Assembly (NCBI GenBank): GCA_907165275.2
Contig: OU015660.1
Span: 3,412,501-3,476,500, forward strand
Direction of reading: 5' to 3'
DNA: 64,000 bases
Source of the DNA: Zygaena filipendulae
Taxonomy: Eukaryota; Arthropoda; Insecta; Lepidoptera; Zygaenidae
A program made the translations under genes and the position numbers. The notes beneath the pieces are model-generated. The model was not told the origin of the DNA and searched no databases. It was given only the letters and a program-made list of their open reading frames with translations. Shown one piece after another: positions 56,738 through 64,000 of this stretch. Each line of letters begins with the position of its first letter. Positions within the stretch are counted from its first letter, which is position 1.

Positions 56738-57785
56738 CGCACGCGCCAGTGTCGAGCTGAATAGTTTGTGTTCATTTCATTGTGACTCAAGTGTAAAGTG
56801 TAAATTAATCAAGTGTTATAACGTGTAGCCAAACTTACTAGCGCCAGAGACGGTTGCCAACTGTGCTATGTAATAAAACTTAATTAGTCGTTAGTGCTGT
56901 GTGGTATTCACTTGTTATATATTAGCGCCCGTCGATGAGCAGACAATTGCGAAGTGGGCCCCAGCCTTTATTACAATGTTCTGGAAGCTTCGATTTTTAT
57001 ATAAAGTTCGTTCCTACCGTTTGTAGATGAGTATTTAACTAATAATTGAATATCAATTAGAAAAAAATGCTTTCACTCGTTCCTATTCTATAGCAATTTG
57101 CTATTTCGTAATTGGTTAGCTTGTTGGGATATCGCAGTAAAGGCTGGGGCTAAATTGTTTGACTATGTACTGATGTAAATTTTTGATTTATTACTTGAAT
57201 GTTTTTGTATGTGATGTAGCTACGGAAAGCAATTATTCAGACTTTAATTCTAATTATTCTGTTAACATTTCTTTCATATTTACTGGGTGGTGCTCCTATC
57301 CAATTATAATAATTATTTATGAATATATTTTATGTTAATTATGCCTTTTTTGATAATAAATATTACAGATAATATTTGAAAGTATATCGAAAGAATGTGT
57401 GCTTTGTCGTGAGTGAACATACAATATATTTATGAGAACATATTTATAAGGAAGGCGATATAGTATGTGCCGCAATTTGTAAGTTAATTTTGGATAGGAA
57501 ATCTTAATTCATTACTTTAGAATTACAATTTTACGTTAAATGTGTAGTCGATTTAGATTATTATTAGAATGATAATTATTATATTCTTATTTATGTCTAC
57601 ACTCAAATTTGGTGTGATGATGATTTGTTGTGTATATGGACATTGGAAATCTTAGTTAAAAATCGGTATAAAGGACTCATTTGGTCACAAGATTATTTTG
57701 TTGCTCAAGACGCGTCTTGTTACTACATCCTTTGATATTTTTTCGTTTTGTGAATTATAAATAAATTACTCTTTTTACAACCCAA
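56738..57785 (+). other. eIF4B 3' untranslated region
   Basis: Follows the TAG. AATAAA signals are at 56,872-56,877, 57,355-57,360 and 57,760-57,765. The last is followed by a T-rich stretch, so it is the likely distal end, with a short form possible at the first. Confidence 0.6.
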
Positions 57786-57959
57786 TGTGAGTCTTTAATT
57801 TATTCGATATCTTCGCATAACCCCTTCAACCCTGATTAAGTGGAAAAAAACAATTAGAATTTGTCAGTACATGGTTCAAAAGATTTTACTTGTCCTTCCA
57901 GAGCATCCTGTCTAAATGTATGTATTCTCGGTGGATATTTTTGGGGTAAAACAAGTTGT

Positions 57960-58557
57960 TTAAAAAAAACTATTGTTCAAACAAGAATTTATTTTATGTA
58001 AATTACATTAAACCATTTCAAAAATACCAACATAAAAAATAATATTAGCATGCAATAACCGCTACAAGTTTATTCGAATATTATTAAGTTTTTTTTCCTT
58101 TTAATGAACCACTACAAACAATCTTAACTAATATTAGTTCGACCATTTCCTAGGATGCTTGCAGCGAGTCAATAAATTGCTAGAAAACGCCAACTATTTG
58201 TACTTAAATAAGGTAAGAGTTAATAATAAGTATACACCTATAAAACAACTCTTGAATAGATTTTATAAAATAGAAAATATCTTAAAAGAAGATACGACTA
58301 AGTAGATAGTGTCGTATTGTTACTTTTTTTGTATTTTGTTTTTGTTTATTAATATATAATAATAATAAATATGAGTAGACAGCTATATCCCGCTACATCA
58401 ACATGCACGTTAAAATATTTCTCAATATTTTTACGCAAAAATCTAAATCCAACGACACTTCCTTTGTTTAAGGTAAAATTGGACTAGACTTGCGAATCAT
58501 CAAGAGACTCAAAGCTCTCAGTAGGAACAACTAAAGTGTAACCGAATGTGACAAAGT
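57960..58557 (-). other. 3' untranslated region of the bZIP gene
   Basis: Lies after the TGA at 58,560-58,558. A minus-strand AATAAA at 57,993-57,988 would end the mRNA near 57,970, about 200 bp from the converging eIF4B end. Confidence 0.55.
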
Positions 58558-61500
58558 TCACTTTTTCAAAATCGTGGCCATGAAAGCGTCTTTCAGCCTT
58601 TTGGTCATCTCTTCCAGCGTGTCAGCTTTGATCCGGAGTTTTTTGTTGGTTTCTTCCAATTCAATAGCCAGCTGTTCCATCTGTAGTTCTTTGAGTTTCC
58701 TGTTCATGCGGGATCTCTTGGAGGCTTCGTTGTTCTTGTCCCTCAGTTCTCGGTACTTGTATTCGTGCGTGGAGGTGGACGACGCGTCGCCGTCGACGCT
58801 GCACACCGACGACACGACGCTCTCCCGCCGCTTGGGAGGACGTCCTCTGCGCGCCGGTTTCGTCTGCTGCGACTCTTCCAGCGCGAGTATGATGTCCTTG
58901 ATGGGCACGTTCGGTTTTCTTCTCTTGTACTTCCGCGTGGTTCTCTCGACGCGAGGCGTGTACGTTGCGTCCGAATCTTCGCTGTCGTGTCGCCTCCGCT
59001 TCCTCTTGGTGGTTGTGGTGTCGCTGTCGGAGTCCCCTCGGGACTCGCTCTTGAATGTGTCGGGCGCCGGCTGGACGTGGGCGGGAGAGGGCGTCGCCGT
59101 GGGCACGGTGCCCAGCGCGCACGTGTCCGTGGGCGCGAACTGTGCTCGCGTCGCGGTCGGCTCGACCACATTCTGCAACAAACGAAATTTTAATAAGGTA
59201 TTCTCCTCCAAAAAAATATTCGTATACTTAGCCATGCCACCAAACTATAATATGTTTCTAAAAGTAAATAGTAGGTAGTAGGTAAAAGTAAGTAGTAGTC
59301 GTGTATTGAACACGTAACGACGACGACCGATGTGTATGTCTAATTTATAGACGAGTTATCGATTTCAAATATTTATAACTTAGTGGTGCTGTACAATTTA
59401 AGAACCAAGAATACATAATTAAAAATCGGTTCAGTAGCGCCGCTGTTAAAAGATAACCCTGCCTTGTTTTAAAGTCCAATCAACAATGTGTTCCTTTCGA
59501 TACTCACCAAGTATACGAGGGGGTCTCTCCTCTCCAGTTCCTCGACAGCGGTGAGCACGTCGGGCGTGGTGACGAGGTCGTTCTGCCACCAGGGGTCGTG
59601 CACCGCCACATCCAGCACCAGGCTCCTCCCCGCGCTTTCCTTCTTCTCGACATCATCCTCGTCGTCGACCACGCTGACGATCTCCACGTCCCGCGGCACA
59701 GCGAAGAGTGGTAAGTGTGTGTCCGCCGTCTCCTCCGGTTGATTGTTGAAGGGCATTTGATAGTGTGTGTTAGTAGTGTTGTATGTGTGTTGTGTGTCAG
59801 TCCAGCCGGCCGGCCCCGGGGCTGCCCACGGGCTCGGCCCGGCGACCGCGTCCGGCGCTATGTCCTCGATCACCACCGGCAACTTGCTTATGTCGAGAAA
59901 TTTCTCATTGAAATTGCTAAACAGCGGGTTGTCGTATTTAAAATAATCCTCGATGGTCGGTGACAATTTCCCGATGGGCGTGGTGTTATAGAAGTCGGTG
60001 GGGGCCGCCGGTGACGGTGCGCCGGTTTCCCAACCTTGCGGTGAGACTGGTGTGTGTAAAGTGTCAGTGTTGTTTGCCCTTTCGCCTAATATCTTTGCTG
60101 AATCTGTGAAAATGTTTTGTATTTAGACAAAATTCATTGAAATATTGAGCTCTTTAAATAAAATCAAATAAAAACAAGCATTTCAGGGTTTTCGGCAAGT
60201 TAACGGTAGCAAGGGGTGAAACATTTCAAAGTTTTTGTTTGAATACCCATAACATGCATAACACAAATACAGACGGATATAAATTATGATATTCTGTATA
60301 GGATCTTTTCTTTTCTCAGTAAAACAAAGTTCTCAAGTATTGAAACACAAAGTTCACGGGAGTACGGGATAATTAACTAGTCTTTTATTTCAGTCTCAGC
60401 CCCGTCCTGTAATGTATAGGTAGAGCGCTGAATCTACTAGCATCTTCTATATTATATACATATCAAAGCAACTCACTGACTACCTGACTACACACGAAAT
60501 CTCAAAAAATGCTTGACCTATGAAGTTGAAATTTGACAAGCGGGTAAATAATTAATTTATAAGTAGGAGATGTCAGTTAAGAGCTGATTCCACGGAATTC
60601 CCGCAGGGACTCCGAAATTAACGCACGTGTGGGCGAAACTGCAGATAGTATAGTATTATATTATCTGTGCTGCAGATGCTATTTGACTTGACGACCCGAT
60701 TGGCGCTGTAGGTCACTGCTAATCAAGAGGTTCCGGGTTCGATTCCCGGTGGGGGTAGACTTTGTATGATGAACTTCGGGTTCCACTTTCAAGTCTGGGC
60801 GTATATAATTTAAGTATATCTATAGTATCGTATATATGTAATTATAACATGTATTATAATATACCACGTTTGCTTCGTTTCCACGATCAGCTAATGACTT
60901 ACAGCTGCACTCAAGAGTCGTTTTAATGATTACTTAGGTACTTAATTTTAAGTAAGTATGTATTTATTTAAAAGAAAACTGCCGCATTCAGACATTTTTT
61001 TATGAAAGTCTCTGAGTGCGGCATCGGCAGTTTTGTTTTTAAAATCTTTACTTAAAATTAAGTAATCATTAAAATGTCAAGTGCAGCCGTTCGCGTTAGT
61101 GTGGTATCGATCAAGAAGTCATGTGAACTGTGTGTTGTGAAATAGATTATTATTATTTACTTTAGTGTTAGCGTTGATATTGAAAAGTGAATGCACACTC
61201 CGACTCACCAATGATCAGTGCTCGTTCGTCCTTGGCGGGAGCGTAGCACCAAGGATCCAGATCTTGGAAGTACTCGCAGTCCGTATCGTGGTACATTGCG
61301 TTCTCGAACTGGGACTCCGATTTCAAAAACTCCTAAACACAGAACGGCACATATTAGCTTAAGCACCAAATTAAACGCCATTTATAAGTAAATTATTGTA
61401 TAACATTTAACTAAAATATTGAAAAAAGGATCAGCGCCACATTTAATAAGATAATAATTGATTTTGAATTACTGAAACACTACTTTTCAGTTCAGTTTAA

Positions 61501-61920
61501 CTTTAATAAAAGAGTTGAGGGGATGCCTGAGCAGTTAGGCGGAAGAACTGGACAAACAACATTAATTACTTGTTCGGTTTGGATATTTTGGTTTCATATA
61601 AACGTTTTTGATGGGCTTGGATTTGCTCAATTCCCCCGAGGGGTAGTTTTAACGTGCCCAGGCTTCCCGTGTCCTCTGCATGGCGACGTGGCGACCCCTC
61701 TTACCTCTGAAAAGCTGGCGTCTGCCGACGGCGACCGTTGATTCGTTGATTCTATTTTTTCGGCAGTAACCACTCCGGTTAGACCGTTCGTTGGATGGCC
61801 GTTGCCGTTCTTTAAACGATCTATCTCTACAACTTTCAAAACACTCCGAGTCTTTTGACTCGTTTGCGAAAAAACCATGTCTGTTGGTGTCAGGTTTGAT
61901 GGTGTATTGATTTCCGACAT
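58558..61920 (-). CDS. bZIP transcription factor with AT-hook (Xrp1-like)
   Basis: Four coding exons on the minus strand, 61920-61705, 61332-61209, 60103-59508 and 59172-58558, join in frame (junction phases 0, 1, 0) to 516 residues. The N-terminal three exons are acidic and Ser/Pro-rich with no named domain and probably activate transcription. Exon 4 holds a basic KRKRRR patch, an AT-hook (RRGRPPKRR, about 420-428) and a C-terminal bZIP: basic region RELRDKNNEASKRSRMNRKL at about 453-472, then a zipper with Met477 and Leu484, 491, 498 and 505. AT-hook plus C/EBP-like bZIP in one protein is the layout of insect Xrp1, a stress and cell-competition regulator that pairs with a C/EBP-gamma-type partner; REPTOR/CREBRF is the main alternative. 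The ATG used (61,920) follows an out-of-frame upstream ORF. An N-terminal extension from a missing exon is possible. Confidence 0.85.
60440..60655 (+). mobile_element. Helitron-like fragment (bZIP intron 2)
   Basis: CTTCTATATTATATACATAT start region, CCACGGAATTCCCGCAGGGA, CTCCGAAATTAACGCACG and a decayed GGGCGAAACTGCAGATAGTA end. Confidence 0.6.
60686..61160 (+). mobile_element. tRNA-derived SINE (family 1, copy 2), interrupted
   Basis: GACTTGACGACCCGATTGGC head, B box GGTTCGATTCC at 60,736-60,746 and an ACCACGTTTGCTTCGTTTCC body. The 3' part resumes at about 61,090 (GTGTGGTATCGATC to GATTATTATTATTT) after a MITE. Confidence 0.8.
60902..61089. mobile_element. Hairpin MITE (family B, copy 2) inside the SINE
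   Basis: Ends CAGCTGCACTCAAGAGTCG and TGTCAAGTGCAGCCG with long inner arms (TTTTAATGATTACTTA / TAAGTAATCATTAAAA). A second inner palindrome around CTGCCGCATTCAGAC / GTCTCTGAGTGCGGC forms the centre. Confidence 0.82.
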
Positions 61921-62011
61921 CGTCCCTCCTTCTTGGACAGGTGATTTTTTGAGCAACCATTTTGAATAGAACTACGAACAGAAATGATACGACGTAACAT
62001 AATGTGCACAT
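61649..62011 (-). promoter_or_regulatory. Upstream ORF overlapping the bZIP start codon
   Basis: Two in-frame ATGs, 62,011 and 61,960, lie upstream of the main ATG (61,920) in another frame. The second has a strong context, TTCAAAATGG. On the spliced mRNA this frame stays open through exons 1 and 2 and meets TGA at the exon 2/3 junction, over 200 nt past the main ATG. Such an overlapping uORF would block the main ORF unless scanning ribosomes bypass it, as in ATF4. Whether 62,011 is in the mRNA is unknown; a possible acceptor (TTCTGTTCGTAG) just before TTCTATTC would start the exon at about 61,971, which still includes the 61,960 ATG. Confidence 0.55.
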
Positions 62012-64000
62012 TCATATGAAGCAGGATGGGATCTGACAGGGAAGATACATAGAATGAAACGGGGATAGCGATGCTGAAACCGCTGACCGGGCAAAGGGAA
62101 CCAAGGCGTCCCGGCAGTGGTGTTTAGATGACTTCAAGGTAACAAATTCATTTACGTTTGTTTCATTGGGAATGCCAAAATACACTCATATTATCTTTGG
62201 TCACCACCACCGTCCGGCGTCCACCACCATATATGACTGACAGATGGAAATTTTGTCCATCAAAATCTCGACTTACAATAAACGTTAAGTCGACATTACA
62301 ATGGATGAATGTTTAATGTAAGGTTTATGACTGTTTTTCGAGATGGTGATAGGAGGCAAGAAGGTATTGGGGATGTGAATAGTCATTATATATTATGTCA
62401 TGTCTGTGACATCTATCCGATGCGCTCTTGTGCGCGAAATCATATTATGAAAAATATATTAATGTAATGTCTGTTATAAAAATTGCTCGGTTTCGATGGT
62501 TATCACGTTGATGAAAATTTAAACGAGCATCTGAAAAATGCCAGTCATTTTTTTTTCTTTTTTAAAGTACAGTCACGCACACGCAGATAACTCGTAGTTA
62601 TCACATGACCTTGTCTGTTTTATGACTTTATCAACTCCGGATTTTATAAATTTTATTACTGATATAAGTAAACATGGGTGGAATAAATTATATAATAATA
62701 AAATTAAATCATTTGTACATGCTAGATATTATGGGAAAAGACTGCATAGATATTATGAAAACCTTTTTTTTAAACGGCTGGCGAAGAAGAGATTCATGGA
62801 TTCGAAATTGACGTCAAAATAAAGAAATTTTTGGTTCCGCTCCAAGTTCTTAAAATGTCACCTGTCCTAACAAATCGCAGTTTCTTTTCTTTAACACCAA
62901 ATGTTTTGAATGAACGCAACTCGAACGAAATATTCCCCAGTGCAGCAGGTCTCTACAATCTTTACTCTAACTTAGCTCTATTCTAGCATTAGAACTTACT
63001 AACTTCTGTAATACATTAACTATACTTATTATAGGTACCCCAAATATTAAAATAGCCTTAACCAACACTAAAAAATAATCTCTAAATTAGCTTAAGTACT
63101 TATTGAACCTTCTTATCAAACTTAAGTAAGTACCTATAGTTTATATTAAAAAAGATAATTGTCAGCGGAGAGCGACTGAACTGAAGTTGTTTCTCAGTTT
63201 TAGGTATAAATAGCATATAAATAGCCACCGCCGCCATTAGGTTCCAAACAACCCACCTATTGGAAAAGTACGCTAAAGTAATAAAGCAATAAAAACCTGC
63301 ATATAGATATTTTAACTTTTTTTTGTTGTGAAATACCTATAAATACTTAGTTTCTTACTTTTTTAATTATTTATATATTCGCGTCGACATTCGACTGCGT
63401 TTTTTTAGGACAAAAATTGTTTCTATGAGATTTTGCGATTTGTAGATCACAAGCGAATAATGGAGGTAATGTTACAGGCAATGAACTTTCAGGCATAAAG
63501 GCCGACATGTTATTAGGTAAGTAGGCAATACGTATACAATGATGTATGAACGAGTAGGTATAGTAGGTGTGTTGATATTCACAAGCGTGAAATGAGATGT
63601 ACCCATAATATCTACAGGTAGACGTGCATCGAAAATGAGCCCAAGACTTTTTTTATTACCACACCAAAAGATACCTAACTCAAGAAGAATAACTGCAAAA
63701 ATACTAAAGTTCATGAAATTAATAAATGGTAATTATTAATCTCGGCATAATATGACGTATTCCCCTAATGCAGAGTAGACATGAAGAACATTTGTGTACC
63801 TATTTTTATTTTTCTCATTTCCCAAATTCCCATTGTGAGTGTAGGTACACACAAAATTAACAAGATTGTTCGTGTTGGAGAAGTACTTTTTTGTAGATAG
63901 TAATAATCAAATAGAAATAATATTTCAGTTTATATTAATTGTAAGATAATCTTAACATTTGAATCTAACGGGGGAGAATTTAATAATTAATCTACAGCGG
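62012..64000. other. Upstream of the bZIP gene, no further gene recognised
   Basis: AT-rich. A single TGACGTCA is at 62,809-62,816. The plus frame at 62,622-62,822 is basic but without a known motif or splice sites. Promoter and first exon of the bZIP gene may lie here but could not be located. Confidence 0.4.

Larger units (their letters stand above)
60104..61208. other. bZIP gene intron 2, with nested repeats
   Basis: Holds a Helitron-like fragment, a SINE and a MITE inserted in that SINE. 60,104-60,439 shows nothing else. Confidence 0.5.

Noticed and set aside
58574..59278. Plus-strand ORF of 234 codons opposite the bZIP exon
   Set aside because: Shadow of the minus-strand coding exon, with no domain and no splice context.
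60690..60760. Possible tRNA gene (plus)
   Set aside because: Part of a SINE also found at 20,950-21,229; no complete cloverleaf.

Overview
The window looks like nuclear DNA of a moth or butterfly (Lepidoptera). It is AT-rich, has compact genes with GT-AG introns, and is full of short mobile elements. The most telling repeats are many copies of a Helitron-like element whose end is a GC-rich hairpin (CCGCGGGTGAAACCGCGG) followed by CAGCTAG/T, a pattern I know from lepidopteran genomes. Species cannot be named from sequence alone.

Three protein-coding genes can be supported. (1) On the minus strand at 34,455-37,609 lie the first two coding exons (129 residues) of a FES/FER-type tyrosine kinase, covering the start of its F-BAR domain. 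I found no later exon down to position 1, so 1-34,454 is probably one very long intron, or an intron plus unannotated alternative starts. Candidate alternative first exons sit at 25,112-25,180 and about 20,227-20,460. (2) On the plus strand at 41,151-56,737 lies a complete 14-exon gene for translation initiation factor eIF4B (664 residues predicted): RRM, charged RD/RG-rich middle, the family signature RPKLNL...FGAAKPVDTAA, and a 15-copy heptapeptide repeat (REDRERP) built from a 21-bp minisatellite. (3) On the minus strand at 58,558-61,920 lies a four-exon gene for a 516-residue bZIP transcription factor with an AT-hook, most like the insect Xrp1 type. Its start is overlapped by an out-of-frame upstream ORF in a good start context, an ATF4-like layout that would suit stress-controlled translation. 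FER and eIF4B are divergent neighbours; eIF4B and the bZIP gene converge with about 200 bp between their predicted 3' ends.

The rest is mobile DNA. It includes an intact Tc1-type transposon with perfect ends and TA duplications (21,314-22,870); two 5'-truncated non-LTR retrotransposons (17,966-20,100 and about 44,535-46,456, both minus); a decayed pogo/Tigger-type element with many GGCCGC subterminal motifs (8,327-10,685) that itself holds a small hairpin MITE; a PIF/Harbinger-like element beside the FER promoter (38,052-38,920); two tRNA-derived SINE families; several foldback elements; and a MITE family that carries paired TGACGTCA (CRE/ATF-type) octamers, two copies of which are in eIF4B introns.

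Possible functional links are inference only: a cap-dependent initiation factor and a stress-type bZIP gene sit tail to tail, and several transposon-borne TGACGTCA sites lie in the same 10 kb. All exon calls come from reading frame, splice consensus and family motifs, with no transcript data.
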